A program made the position numbers and the translations under genes. The notes below the pieces were generated by a model that was not told the origin of the DNA, did not search any database, and was given only the letters and a program-made list of their open reading frames with translations. Shown piece by piece: positions 33,093 through 41,760 of a stretch of 64,000 bases of DNA (the stretch's first letter is position 1; the number at the start of each line of letters is the position of its first letter). The stretch is taken from assembly GCF_900188125.1 (NCBI RefSeq), contig NZ_FZOW01000020.1:1-64000 (forward strand), in the 5' to 3' direction. This DNA is from Rhodococcoides kyotonense (GTDB lineage: Bacteria; Actinomycetota; Actinomycetes; Mycobacteriales; Mycobacteriaceae).

Positions 33093-33386
33093 ATGCCACA
33101 GCCGAATCACCTCCCTGGGCCCAATGCCGACATCTGGGATTGGCAGATGCACGGCTTGTGCCGTGGAGTCGACTCGTCGATGTTCTTCCATCCGGACGGA
33201 GAACGCGGACGCGCCCGCGCTCAGCGCGAGATGCGCGCCAAGGAAATGTGCCGCAGCTGCCCCGTGCTCGCTCAGTGCCGAGCGCACGCCCTCAGCGTCG
33301 CCGAACCCTATGGAATCTGGGGCGGGATGTCCGAGACCGAGCGTGAGATGCACGCACGCCATGCCCGCCGTCGCATAGCGGTGTAG
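33093..33386 (+). CDS. whiB3: WhiB-family iron-sulfur regulator WhiB3
   Basis: 97 residues, ATG behind CTAGGAG. The four conserved cysteines are at about 23, 53, 56 and 62 (LCRGVDSSMFF, MCRSCPVLAQC), in the C-x29-C-x2-C-x5-C layout that binds a 4Fe-4S cluster. The GIWGGMSETER turn and a basic C-terminal tail RHARRRIAV for DNA contact follow. WhiB3 senses NO, oxygen and redox state and binds the main sigma factor. Assignment to WhiB3 rather than another WhiB is from the sigD/groEL1 neighbourhood. Confidence 0.93.
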   Translation: MPQPNHLPGPNADIWDWQMHGLCRGVDSSMFFHPDGERGRARAQREMRAKEMCRSCPVLAQCRAHALSVAEPYGIWGGMSETEREMHARHARRRIAV

Positions 33387-33408
33387 ATCCACGGACGAAC
33401 AATCGCAG

Positions 33409-33438
33409 CGGCCCCCTTCCTCACCCGGAAGGGGGCCG
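33409..33438 (+). terminator. whiB3 terminator
   Basis: CGGCCCCCTTCC-TCACCC-GGAAGGGGGCCG, a perfect 12-bp stem 22 bases after the whiB3 stop, followed by TTGTCGTGT. The same stem core recurs at 35946-35980. Confidence 0.9.
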
Positions 33439-33536
33439 TTGTCGTGTGCGCCACAACTCGATGCTGGGTCGACCTCTATGGAGTCGCTCACACTCCGAGC
33501 TTGTTTTGACTCGTTCCAGAAACAGTTCCAGCGGTT

Positions 33537-33573
33537 ATAGCCGAGTGCTATCGATCTCGGAGAGGTTATCGAT
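33537..33573 (+). promoter_or_regulatory. OxyR-like site upstream of ahpC
   Basis: ATAG-N7-CTAT at 33537-33551 matches the OxyR half-element exactly; after 7 bases, GGAG-N7-CGAT (33559-33573) matches 5 of 8 fixed bases of the second element. OxyR tetramers bind two such elements 7 bases apart. It is 72 bases upstream of the ahpC ATG. No oxyR gene is in the window. Confidence 0.6.
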
Positions 33574-33645
33574 TGGTGCGATCAATCCGTGATCGTTAGG
33601 GTCGAAAACCGACACACCAACAACCGAGAACGAATGAGGCTGTAC

Positions 33646-34209
33646 ATGTCGCTCATCAACAAGAAGATCAAGCCCTTCACCGCGGAGGCCTTCAAAGACG
33701 GTGCCTTCGTTACCGTTTCGGACGAGGACATCAAGGGGAAGTGGGCAGTCTTCTACTTCTACCCGGCCGACTTCACGTTCGTCTGCCCCACCGAGCTCGG
33801 CGACCTGGCCGACCACTACGAAGAGCTGCAGCGACTGGGCGTCGAGGTGTTCTCCGTCTCGACCGACACCCACTTCACGCACAAGGCGTGGCACGCATCG
33901 TCCGAGACCATCGGCAAGATCCAGTACACGATGATCGGCGACCCGACCCTCAAGATCAGTACGGATTTCGAGGTTCTGCGCGAAGAGCAGGGACTGGCCG
34001 ATCGCGGCACGTTCCTCGTCGACCCGGACGGCGTCGTCCAGTTCACCGAGGTCACGGCAGAAGGCATCGGCCGCAACGCATCCGAGCTGCTCCGCAAGGT
34101 CAAGGCCGCCCAGTACGTTCGGACCCACCCGGGCGAGGTCTGCCCCGCGAAGTGGGAAGAGGGCGAAGACACCCTCGCGCCGTCGCTGGAGCTCGTCGGC
34201 AAGATCTGA
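33646..34209 (+). CDS. ahpC: Alkyl hydroperoxide reductase subunit C, enteric type
   Basis: 187 residues from ATG MSLINKKIKPF, the same start and length as the E. coli/Salmonella protein; upstream in-frame starts are rejected. Two-Cys peroxiredoxin: peroxidatic Cys in FTFVCPTEL (about 47) and resolving Cys in HPGEVCPAKW (about 166). It reduces hydrogen peroxide, alkyl peroxides and peroxynitrite, using AhpF as reductant. This differs from the AhpC/AhpD type of mycobacteria. Partner ahpF starts 133 bases downstream on the same strand. Confidence 0.97.
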   Translation: MSLINKKIKPFTAEAFKDGAFVTVSDEDIKGKWAVFYFYPADFTFVCPTELGDLADHYEELQRLGVEVFSVSTDTHFTHKAWHASSETIGKIQYTMIGDPTLKISTDFEVLREEQGLADRGTFLVDPDGVVQFTEVTAEGIGRNASELLRKVKAAQYVRTHPGEVCPAKWEEGEDTLAPSLELVGKI

Positions 34210-34342
34210 TTTTCTCGGGGATCGACGCGACGGCACGGGACATTTCGTCCCGTGCCGTCCGCGTCTCCCCTGTCGATCCCTCGGCTCGAGCTGAGAAGTT
34301 CGCCGACTCCATGACCGCCCTTCAATTCCAGGAGTAACCCTC

Positions 34343-35929
34343 GTGCTCGAAGCCGCCCTCGCCAACCAGCTGAAGTCCTTGCTCGAGAACGTGACTCAGC
34401 CGATCGAGCTGATCTCGTCGCTCGACGACCGCCCGAAGTCCACCGAACTCGGCGAACTGCTCGACCAGATCGCAAGCCTGTCCGACTCTGTCACCCACTC
34501 GCGTACCGGCGACGACCCACGCCGTCCGTCCTTCGCAATCCGTCGCGTCGGCACCGACATCGAGGTCCAGTTCGCCGGCATCCCCCTCGGCCACGAGTTC
34601 ACCTCACTGGTGCTCGCGCTGCTTCAGGTCGGCGGGCACCCGTCGAAGGAAGACGCCGCTCTGCTCGCCCAGGTGCGAGATCTGGAGGGCGACTTCTACT
34701 TCGAGACCTACTTCTCGCTGTCCTGCCAGAACTGCCCCGACGTGGTGCAGGCGCTGAACGTGATGTCCGTCCTCAACGCCAACGTCAAGCACATCGCGAT
34801 CGACGGTGCACTGTTCCAGGACGAGGTCGACGACCGTGGCGTCATGGCCGTGCCGTCCGTGTTCCTCAACGGCGAGCCGTTCGGATCCGGCCGCATGACG
34901 CTCGAACAGATCGTCGGCAAGCTCGATACCGGCTCCGCTCAGCGCACCGCCGCCGCGATCGCCGAGAAGGATCCCTTCGACGTGCTCGTCGTAGGCGGCG
35001 GCCCTGCAGGCGCGACCGCGGCACTCTACGCAGCCCGCAAGGGAATTCGTACCGGAGTGGTCGCCGAACGCTTCGGCGGACAGGTACTCGACACGATGGG
35101 GATCGAGAACTTCGCGTCGGTCGCATACACCGAGGGCCCGAAGTTCGCCGCCGAGTTGGAGAACCACGTCCGTCAATACGACGTCGACATCATGAACGTC
35201 CAGAACGCCGTCAAACTCACCCCGGCGCCCACCGAACAGGGCCTCGTCGAGATCGAGCTCGAGAGCGGCGCACGTCTGCTGTCTCGCAGCGTCATCCTGT
35301 CCACCGGTGCACGCTGGCGGTCGATGAACGTTCCCGGTGAGACCGAGTACCGCAACAAGGGCGTCACCTACTGCCCGCACTGCGACGGTCCGCTCTTCAA
35401 GGGCAAGCGCGTCGCAGTCATCGGTGGCGGCAACTCCGGCGTCGAGGCCGCGATCGACCTCGCCGGCATCGTCTCGCACGTGACGCTCGTCGAGTTCGAC
35501 TCCGCACTACGCGCCGACGACGTGCTGCAGCGCAAACTCCGCAGCCTGCCGAACGTCGACATCCTCCTGAGCACGCTGAGCACGGAGGTCCTCGGCGACG
35601 GCTCCAAGGTCACCGGGCTGTCCTACACCGACCGTACGACCGATGCGTCGCACAGCATCGAACTGGACGGCGTGTTCGTTCAGATCGGATTGCTGCCGAA
35701 CACCGAATTCCTGTCCGGCACGGTCGATCTCACGGCGCGCGGCGAGATCGTCGTCGACGACCACGCTCGGACTTCGGTGCCAGGCGTCTTCGCGGCAGGC
35801 GACTGCACCACTGCGCCGTACAAGCAGATCATCGTCGCCGCCGGATCCGGAGCCACCGCGGCACTCGGCGCATTCGATCACCTGATCCGCACCAGCACGC
35901 CGGCCGAGGAAGCCGTCACGGTCGGCTAG
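34343..35929 (+). CDS. ahpF: Alkyl hydroperoxide reductase subunit F
   Basis: 528 residues; GTG start 8 bases after AGGAG. The N-terminal double thioredoxin fold has the active pair in SCQNCPD (about 129/132). A thioredoxin-reductase-like flavoprotein follows: FAD motif VVGGGPAGATAALYAA (about 216), redox pair YCPHCDG (about 345/348), NADH motif VIGGGNSGVEAA, and FAD end FAAGDCTT. It passes electrons from NADH through both Cys pairs to AhpC. The pair forms a self-sufficient peroxidase system. Confidence 0.97.
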   Translation: MLEAALANQLKSLLENVTQPIELISSLDDRPKSTELGELLDQIASLSDSVTHSRTGDDPRRPSFAIRRVGTDIEVQFAGIPLGHEFTSLVLALLQVGGHPSKEDAALLAQVRDLEGDFYFETYFSLSCQNCPDVVQALNVMSVLNANVKHIAIDGALFQDEVDDRGVMAVPSVFLNGEPFGSGRMTLEQIVGKLDTGSAQRTAAAIAEKDPFDVLVVGGGPAGATAALYAARKGIRTGVVAERFGGQVLDTMGIENFASVAYTEGPKFAAELENHVRQYDVDIMNVQNAVKLTPAPTEQGLVEIELESGARLLSRSVILSTGARWRSMNVPGETEYRNKGVTYCPHCDGPLFKGKRVAVIGGGNSGVEAAIDLAGIVSHVTLVEFDSALRADDVLQRKLRSLPNVDILLSTLSTEVLGDGSKVTGLSYTDRTTDASHSIELDGVFVQIGLLPNTEFLSGTVDLTARGEIVVDDHARTSVPGVFAAGDCTTAPYKQIIVAAGSGATAALGAFDHLIRTSTPAEEAVTVG

Positions 35930-35945
35930 GTCCGGACGAACGACA

Positions 35946-35980
35946 GAACGGCCCCCTTCCGAACCGGAAGGGGGCCGTTC
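35946..35980. terminator. Bidirectional terminator between ahpF and groL
   Basis: GAACGGCCCCCTTCC-GAACC-GGAAGGGGGCCGTTC, a perfect 15-bp stem with a 5-base loop, followed by TTCG. The two genes converge here. Its core is identical to the whiB3 terminator stem. Confidence 0.92.
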
Positions 35981-35999
35981 TTCGCGTTACTGCGTGCGA

Positions 36000-37613
36000 T
36001 CAGTGGCTGTGACCGTGGCCTGCAGCCGGCTCTTCTGCGTCGACCGGCTTCTCGACGACGGCACTCTCCGTCGTCAGGATCATCCGTGCGACCGAGGCAG
36101 CGTTGACGACAGCGGAACGCGTCACCTTGACCGGATCGACGACACCGTCGGCGAGCAGGTCACCGTAGGTGAGCGTCGCAGCGTTGAAGCCGTGTCCTGC
36201 ACCGAGTTCGGCGACCTTGCTGACGACGACAGATCCGTCGATGCCTGCGTTGGTGGCGATCCAGAACAGCGGCGCGTTGAGCGCGTCACGCACGACGGCC
36301 ACACCGGTGGCCTCGTCGCCCGACAGTCCGAGGTTGTCGACGAGCGACAGTGCAGCCTGCGTCAGCGCGGAGCCGCCGCCGGGGACGATGCCCTCTTCGA
36401 CTGCTGCCTTGGCTGCGCTCACTGCGTCCTCGACGCGGAACTTGCGTTCCTTGAGCTCGGTCTCGGTTGCGGCGCCGACCTTGATGACGGCCACGCCGCC
36501 GGACAGCTTCGCGAGGCGCTCTTCGAGCTTCTCACGGTCCCACTCGGAGTCGGTGGCCTCGATCTCGCGACGCAACTGGCCGACGCGAGCGTCGATGTCG
36601 TCCTGCGTGCCTGCACCGTCGACGATGGTGGTCTCGTCCTTGGTGACGACGACGCGGCGTGCCTTGCCGAGGAGCTCGAGACCGGCTTCCTTGAGGCTGA
36701 GGCCGACGTCGGCGGTGATGACAGTGCCTGCGGTGACGACGGCGAGGTCGTCGAGGAACGCCTTGCGACGGTCACCGAAGAACGGCGCCTTCACTGCGAC
36801 GGCCTTGATGGTCTTGCGGATCGAGTTCACGACCAGCGTCGACAGAACTTCGCCTTCGGTGTCCTCGGCGATGATCAGCAACGGCTTGCCGCTCTCGGCG
36901 ACCTTCTCGAGCAGCGGAAGGAAGTCGGGAAGCGACGTGATCTTCTCGCGGTACAGAAGCACGAAGGCGTCTTCGAGGACAGCCTGCTGAGCGTCGATGT
37001 CGGTGACGAAGTACGGCGACAGGTAACCCTTGTCGAACTGCACTCCCTCGGTGACGGACAGCTCGGTGTCGAGAGTCGAGGACTCCTCTACCGTGACGAC
37101 ACCGTCGGCGCCGACGCGGGTGAGTGCCTCGCCGACGAGCTCGCCGATCTCGGGATCACGCGAGGACACGGTCGCGACCTGTGCGATGGCTTCCTTGCCG
37201 TTCACAGGGGTCGACGCCGCGAGCAGAGCCTCGGCAACCTTGTCCGCTGCCTGGGCGATGCCGGCTCCGAGTGCGATCGGGTTCGCACCGGCGGCGATGT
37301 TCTTGAGGCCGCCGCGTACCAGTGCCTGAGCGAGGACGGTAGCGGTCGTCGTTCCGTCACCGGCGACGTCGTTCGTCTTGGTGGCAACGCTCTTGACGAG
37401 CTGTGCACCGAGGTTCTCGAACGGGTCTTCCAACTCGATCTCGCGAGCGATGGAGACACCGTCGTTGGTGACCGTCGGGCCACCGAAGGCCTTGGCCAGC
37501 ACGACGTGGCGACCACGCGGGCCGAGCGTGACCTTGACTGCGTCGGCGAGCTTGTCGACGCCGCGCTCGAGAGCGCGACGTGCGTTCTCGTTGAATTCGA
37601 TTTGCTTGGACAT
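36000..37613 (-). CDS. groEL1: 60 kDa chaperonin, GroEL1 type with His-rich tail
   Basis: 537 residues. Full GroEL: ATP-binding VTLGPRGRHV and GDGTTTATVLA (about 86-96), apical and equatorial domains intact. The C-terminus ends AAGHGHSH instead of the Gly-Gly-Met repeats of ordinary GroEL. A His-rich end and linkage to groES mark the actinobacterial GroEL1 paralogue, which in mycobacteria is specialised (biofilm lipid synthesis, copper binding). A second, housekeeping groEL probably lies elsewhere. It follows groES by 95 bases with a hairpin between. Confidence 0.96.
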   Translation of the reverse strand: MSKQIEFNENARRALERGVDKLADAVKVTLGPRGRHVVLAKAFGGPTVTNDGVSIAREIELEDPFENLGAQLVKSVATKTNDVAGDGTTTATVLAQALVRGGLKNIAAGANPIALGAGIAQAADKVAEALLAASTPVNGKEAIAQVATVSSRDPEIGELVGEALTRVGADGVVTVEESSTLDTELSVTEGVQFDKGYLSPYFVTDIDAQQAVLEDAFVLLYREKITSLPDFLPLLEKVAESGKPLLIIAEDTEGEVLSTLVVNSIRKTIKAVAVKAPFFGDRRKAFLDDLAVVTAGTVITADVGLSLKEAGLELLGKARRVVVTKDETTIVDGAGTQDDIDARVGQLRREIEATDSEWDREKLEERLAKLSGGVAVIKVGAATETELKERKFRVEDAVSAAKAAVEEGIVPGGGSALTQAALSLVDNLGLSGDEATGVAVVRDALNAPLFWIATNAGIDGSVVVSKVAELGAGHGFNAATLTYGDLLADGVVDPVKVTRSAVVNAASVARMILTTESAVVEKPVDAEEPAAGHGHSH

Positions 37614-37658
37614 CTTCTGGGGCTACTCCTTCGAGGAGAGAAAAGTACGTGAACGCAG

Positions 37659-37697
37659 TCCGCCCCGGGACCGAATGGTTTCGGGCTCCGGGGCGGA
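37659..37697 (-). other. Intercistronic hairpin between groES and groEL1
   Basis: TCCGCCCCGG and CCGGGGCGGA pair over 10 bp around a 19-base loop, in the 95-base gap. It may be a processing or attenuation element that sets the GroES to GroEL ratio. Confidence 0.55.
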
Positions 37698-37708
37698 ATG
37701 CAAACGGC

Positions 37709-38008
37709 TTACTTGGCGATGACAGCCAGCACGTCGCGTGCCGACAGGATCAGGTACTCCTCGCCGGCGTACTTGATCTCGGTGCCGCCGTACTTGCTGT
37801 AGATGACGGTGTCGCCTTCTTTGACGTCGACCGGGATGCGGTTGCCCTTCTCGGTGACACGGCCTTCGCCCACGGCGACGACGGTGCCTTCCTGAGGCTT
37901 CTCCTTGGCTGTGTCGGGGATGACCAGACCAGAGGCGGTCGTCGTCTCGGCCTCGTTGGCCTGGACGAGGATCTTGTCCTCGAGCGGCTTGATTTTCACG
38001 CTCGCCAC
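37709..38008 (-). CDS. groES: 10 kDa co-chaperonin GroES
   Basis: 99 residues, GTG start 7 bases after GGAGGG. Conserved IKPLEDKILVQ start, mobile loop near EAETTTASGLVIPDTAKEKP, and the KYGGTEIKYAGEEYLIL beta-hairpin end. It caps GroEL during folding. It is the first gene of the operon, about 130 bases downstream of a CIRCE element, so HrcA control is expected. Confidence 0.98.
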   Translation of the reverse strand: MASVKIKPLEDKILVQANEAETTTASGLVIPDTAKEKPQEGTVVAVGEGRVTEKGNRIPVDVKEGDTVIYSKYGGTEIKYAGEEYLILSARDVLAVIAK

Positions 38009-38138
38009 GTTGAGCCCTCCATTGGGTACGGGGTACGCGTTCGGGGTCGGATCCCCGAACTGCTGTATCGGTCTTCTACATCTACTGCTCTGTGCTGGGT
38101 CCCGTCGTCGCGGGTGCCGGGACTTCGCTCAGCGCTGA

Positions 38139-38165
38139 CTAGCACTCTATACACGCGAGTGCCAG
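38139..38165. promoter_or_regulatory. CIRCE element (HrcA operator)
   Basis: CTAGCACTC-N9-GAGTGCCAG matches the CIRCE consensus TTAGCACTC-N9-GAGTGCTAA at 15 of 18 arm positions by hand count. A further AGCACTC half-site follows at 38164-38170. It lies between groES and the divergent-side channel gene. Confidence 0.9.
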
Positions 38166-38282
38166 CACTCAAGGTCTAGGTTCGCCAGAATTGCAGTTGC
38201 CGCTACGCCGAGGGCGAAAACCGACAGGACTCGTGCACGAGCCGCGCCCGGCGATGATCTCCACGCGGCCCGACGACATGGG

Positions 38283-38822
38283 TCAGTGCGCTCGCCGCGC
38301 CTGTCCCCGCTTGACAGCGGCGACCAGCAACCTGCCACCCAACGCGATGATCAGCAGATTGCCGACCATCTGCACCGTGACAATCGCGCGTGCCAAGTCC
38401 GTCGATGCAGCGATATCCCCGAATCCGACCGTCGCGAAAACGGACAGCGTGAAATACAAACTCCCCATTCGCGACACGGGTTCGGTGAAATTCTGTGACG
38501 AAGCAGCGTAAACGAGGTAATAAACGGTGGAAAACCCGATCAGATATGCCGGAACCACAGCGGCAAGGGCTTCGACTGCCTGCACGGCCGGATAGTCCGC
38601 TCGAACCACTTTCGTGACCTGCCACACGCACACCACTCCGACGACGACGAGCACCAGAACAAGCAGTGCGACCGTGGTCACGTCGCGAATGTCCTTCAAC
38701 GGAACGACGAAGTACAGCGCCGTCAGCGCCACCGCAGTGAGGATCGGCCGCCCGACTGCCCGGCGCAGCAATACACGACGCTGGCGGTCGGACAGCGCCG
38801 AATAAGGATCGTGTTCGGCCAT
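38283..38822 (-). CDS. Potassium channel protein, two-helix pore type
   Basis: 179 residues, ATG behind GAGGTG. Two N-terminal helices (about 27-43, 50-70), then a pore module: helix (about 86-105), pore loop with selectivity filter TVGFGD (about 132-137), last helix (about 148-168). The filter is the canonical K+ signature. There is no RCK/TrkA domain, so gating is not evident. It is on the same strand as groES but separated by the CIRCE region; no functional link is seen. Confidence 0.92.
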   Translation of the reverse strand: MAEHDPYSALSDRQRRVLLRRAVGRPILTAVALTALYFVVPLKDIRDVTTVALLVLVLVVVGVVCVWQVTKVVRADYPAVQAVEALAAVVPAYLIGFSTVYYLVYAASSQNFTEPVSRMGSLYFTLSVFATVGFGDIAASTDLARAIVTVQMVGNLLIIALGGRLLVAAVKRGQARRAH

Positions 38823-39052
38823 GGGGACACCTCGATGGTTCCGATGGAAACAGCGAACTTCCTTGTCATAGCGCTTTTCGAGTGCCGAGTTTCACATTCT
38901 CCGGAATTGTTCTGTAACGTTAAGATAACGAGGCGTGATAGTCCGTGTATCGACGCCGGACGAAAAGAGCCGGAGATCGAAGAACGCTATTCGCCTATCC
39001 GCACGGAACGGTTCCAGCGGAGTTGGACCACGAACAGGGCAGGAGGTGCACG

Positions 39053-40711
39053 ATGCGCGTCGGACTCGGAGTATCCACCGGAACCGAAGTCGTGTGCGCA
39101 GCCCTGATCGTGGCGGAAGACGACGGTTCGTACTCCGTCGAGTACCGCACCGTGTCGGCGGACACCCAGGCGAATACCGACATCGGCGACCTCGTGTCGT
39201 CCGCCGTGGAGCTGATGAGTTCGCTCGCACCCGTCGAACCCGGCCACGGGGCCCATTCCTCGGAACGCCGCGAACCGGACACCGTTGCGGTGTCGTACCG
39301 GACACCCGAGCAGGCCTCGTCCATCCGATCCGCGTGCGCGCACTCGAACCGTGCCATCGCGCTGATCCCGGAATCGGCGGCGGCGCACGCCTTTCTCGCC
39401 GAGTCGGGCCTGATCGCTCGCTACCGCACTGTTGCGGTCGTCGACATCGGAGCGTCGGGCACGACGATCTCGATCCTGGATTCCCACTCCGGCACCGTGC
39501 TCGCGACCGAGCGCACCGAAACGTTCGGCGGCAACGTCGTCGATGCACTCGTCAAAGATCTCGTGCACGGCAACCCTGTGCGCAGCCGTGACGTCCGAGA
39601 CGATCTTCGCGACGAGCGTGGAATCGGATCCGCCCGGTACCGCGCTGTCAAGGAACACCTGTCGACACACGATTCGGCGGATCTCGATCGCAACGACGGC
39701 GCATCGGCCGTCGACCGCGCCGATCTCGACGCGGCGATCCTCCCGCTGGTGGCGACCGTCGGGCATTCCACTGCCCGCCTCGCGGCGAACCACGAACTCG
39801 AAGCCGTCGTTCTCATCGGCGGAGGTGCTAACACTCCGTCCGTCCGCACGGCGTTCGAGGCGACACTGCGGCTGCCTGTTCTCGCCGTATCCGAGCCGGA
39901 TGCGGTCCTGGCACAGGGCGCCGCACAGGTATCTCTCTCCGGCAACGCACACCTCTACCCCACCGTCGGCGCTCGTAGCGACGGCCAGACGAAGTCCGTC
40001 GGCAGGTTCTCGGGAGCACTCGTCGGGGCACTCGTCGTCGGCGGCATCGTCCTGGCGTACGGCGTCCAGACGCTGACGCCGTCCGACGACTCCGGCTACT
40101 CCCCCGCGGGGTCGGCGGTCCCGTCCGAGCCGCAGACGACGGTCGACGAGCAAGTTCTGAACACCACGACCCGCGACGCGTCGAGCGGCAACTCCGGGCA
40201 GCAGTTGCCTGCGACATCGACCCGAAGCGACGCGTCGTACTCGCAGCGGCCGACATCGACGACCGCGGCCGTGGACCCGTCGTCGCCCGGGACGACGTCG
40301 ACGAGGACGCCGACGCTGCATCCGGCGCCCGACCTTCCGGTCATTCCGTACCCGGCACAGCCGACCGAACCGTCGCCGCCGCCGGTCACCCAGACTCCGG
40401 AACCGTCGACCTCTCCCCCTGCCGAGAGCACCACCGAACCCGTGACGCCTACGCCGTCGCCCGAGGAGTCGTCGGAAAGTCCGTCGGACACCCCGTCGGA
40501 TTCGCCGTCCGAGACCCCGTCGAGGTCGACGGCTGTTGTGCCTGCGCCGTCGATACCGACGACGGACGTCGATCGCGCGCCGCTGTCACCTGGGCTGGAA
40601 CCGCCGCCGACCGTGTGGTCGCCGCCGGCGCCGTCGCCCACCACGGCCCCGAGCGTGGCTCCCGAGTCGTCGACGACAGTTCAACCGAACCCGACGACCA
40701 CGACCGAATAG
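39053..40711 (+). CDS. Membrane-anchored Hsp70-like protein with Pro/Ser/Thr-rich exterior
   Basis: 552 residues from ATG MRVGLGVSTG, 5 bases after AGGAGGT. The cytoplasmic part (about 1-315) has an Hsp70/actin-type nucleotide fold: a phosphate-2-like motif VVDIGASGTTISILD (about 129-143) and the adenosine motif VVLIGGGANTPS. The phosphate-1 site VGLGVSTGTEV is degenerate compared with GIDLGTTNS, and no peptide-binding domain follows. One membrane helix (about 322-342) leads to about 210 extracytoplasmic residues very rich in Pro, Ser and Thr. Relatives are annotated only as Hsp70 family proteins. It may be a signalling or envelope protein; its function is unknown. Confidence 0.85.
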   Translation: MRVGLGVSTGTEVVCAALIVAEDDGSYSVEYRTVSADTQANTDIGDLVSSAVELMSSLAPVEPGHGAHSSERREPDTVAVSYRTPEQASSIRSACAHSNRAIALIPESAAAHAFLAESGLIARYRTVAVVDIGASGTTISILDSHSGTVLATERTETFGGNVVDALVKDLVHGNPVRSRDVRDDLRDERGIGSARYRAVKEHLSTHDSADLDRNDGASAVDRADLDAAILPLVATVGHSTARLAANHELEAVVLIGGGANTPSVRTAFEATLRLPVLAVSEPDAVLAQGAAQVSLSGNAHLYPTVGARSDGQTKSVGRFSGALVGALVVGGIVLAYGVQTLTPSDDSGYSPAGSAVPSEPQTTVDEQVLNTTTRDASSGNSGQQLPATSTRSDASYSQRPTSTTAAVDPSSPGTTSTRTPTLHPAPDLPVIPYPAQPTEPSPPPVTQTPEPSTSPPAESTTEPVTPTPSPEESSESPSDTPSDSPSETPSRSTAVVPAPSIPTTDVDRAPLSPGLEPPPTVWSPPAPSPTTAPSVAPESSTTVQPNPTTTTE

Positions 40712-40716
40712 CGTCT

Positions 40717-41760
40717 CTACCCGCGTCCCGAGACGATGGACGTCGACACTTCGAGACCCGGGTCTGTGGCCGCCGTCAAGTCGGACGGTTCCGCGCCCCC
40801 CGCCACGAGGTGCGCACCGAGCGAGGCGATCATGACGCCGTTGTCCGTGCACAGCCTCGGCTTCGGAATGCGCAAACTCAATCCTGCTGCCGCGCAACGC
40901 GATTCGATCATCGAACGAATTCGAGAGTTGGCGGTGGCGCCGCCGCCGAGCACCAGCGTGTCCACCCCGACATCCTCGGCTGCCCGAACCGCCTTCATCG
41001 TCAGCACATCGGCAACGGCTTCTTGAAACGAAGCGGCGATGTCAGCGACCGGTATTGGATCTCCCGCGCGACGACGGGCTTCGACGAATCGGGCGACCGC
41101 CGTCTTCACTCCGGAGAAGGAGAAGTCGTAGCGCGCATCGCGCGGGCCGGTCATTCCGCGCGGGAATGCGATCGCATGTGGATCACCCTCGCTCGCAGCC
41201 GAATCCAGAGCGGGACCACCGGGGAAGCCGAGCCCGAGCAACCGTGCAACCTTGTCGAATGCCTCGCCCGCTGCGTCGTCGACGGTGGTACCGAGCTCGG
41301 TGATCGGCGAACCGAGATCCTTCACGTGCAACAGGTGGGTGTGACCCCCGGAGACCAGCAGCGCCACGCACGACGGCATGGGCCCGTGCTCGATGGTGTC
41401 GACGGCGACGTGCCCACCGAGATGGTTGACGGCATAGAACGGCACGCCCCACGCAGCCGAATATGCCTTGGCCGCAGCAACTCCCACCAGAAGAGCACCC
41501 GCGAGACCGGGACCGATGGTGACCGCGACGGCGTCGGGACGGTCGATGTCCGCAGCAGCGAGTGCACGACGCATCGTCGGCACGATCGCCTCGAGGTGCG
41601 CTCGCGACGCGACCTCCGGGACGACGCCGCCGTAGCGCGCATGCTCGTCGACACTCGAGGCGACCTCGTCGGCGAGCATCTCGCACACACCGGGCTCCCG
41701 CCAGCGCACGACGCCGACACCTGTTTCGTCGCACGAGCTTTCGATACCCATGACGATCAC
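40717..41760 (-). CDS. tsaD: tRNA N6-threonylcarbamoyladenosine synthase subunit TsaD
   Basis: 347 residues with a GTG start overlapping rimI by 4 bases; an ATG three codons in (41751) is equally plausible. ASKHA fold with MGIESSCDETGVGVV at the start, the metal-binding HLGGHVA (His pair near 115-119), SGGHTHLL and the C-terminal LGGGATANSRIR. It transfers the threonylcarbamoyl group to A37 of ANN-reading tRNAs, with TsaB and TsaE encoded just upstream. It converges with the Hsp70-like gene at 5 bases. Confidence 0.97.
   Translation of the reverse strand: MIVMGIESSCDETGVGVVRWREPGVCEMLADEVASSVDEHARYGGVVPEVASRAHLEAIVPTMRRALAAADIDRPDAVAVTIGPGLAGALLVGVAAAKAYSAAWGVPFYAVNHLGGHVAVDTIEHGPMPSCVALLVSGGHTHLLHVKDLGSPITELGTTVDDAAGEAFDKVARLLGLGFPGGPALDSAASEGDPHAIAFPRGMTGPRDARYDFSFSGVKTAVARFVEARRRAGDPIPVADIAASFQEAVADVLTMKAVRAAEDVGVDTLVLGGGATANSRIRSMIESRCAAAGLSLRIPKPRLCTDNGVMIASLGAHLVAGGAEPSDLTAATDPGLEVSTSIVSGRG

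Noticed and set aside
35994..37652. 552-codon plus-strand frame opposite groEL1
   Set aside because: Exact antisense of groEL1 without a recognisable family or start site.
38987..40321. 444-codon Arg-rich minus-strand frame opposite the Hsp70-like gene
   Set aside because: Composition is that of a high-GC shadow; the plus-strand gene has a strong ribosome-binding site and family motifs.
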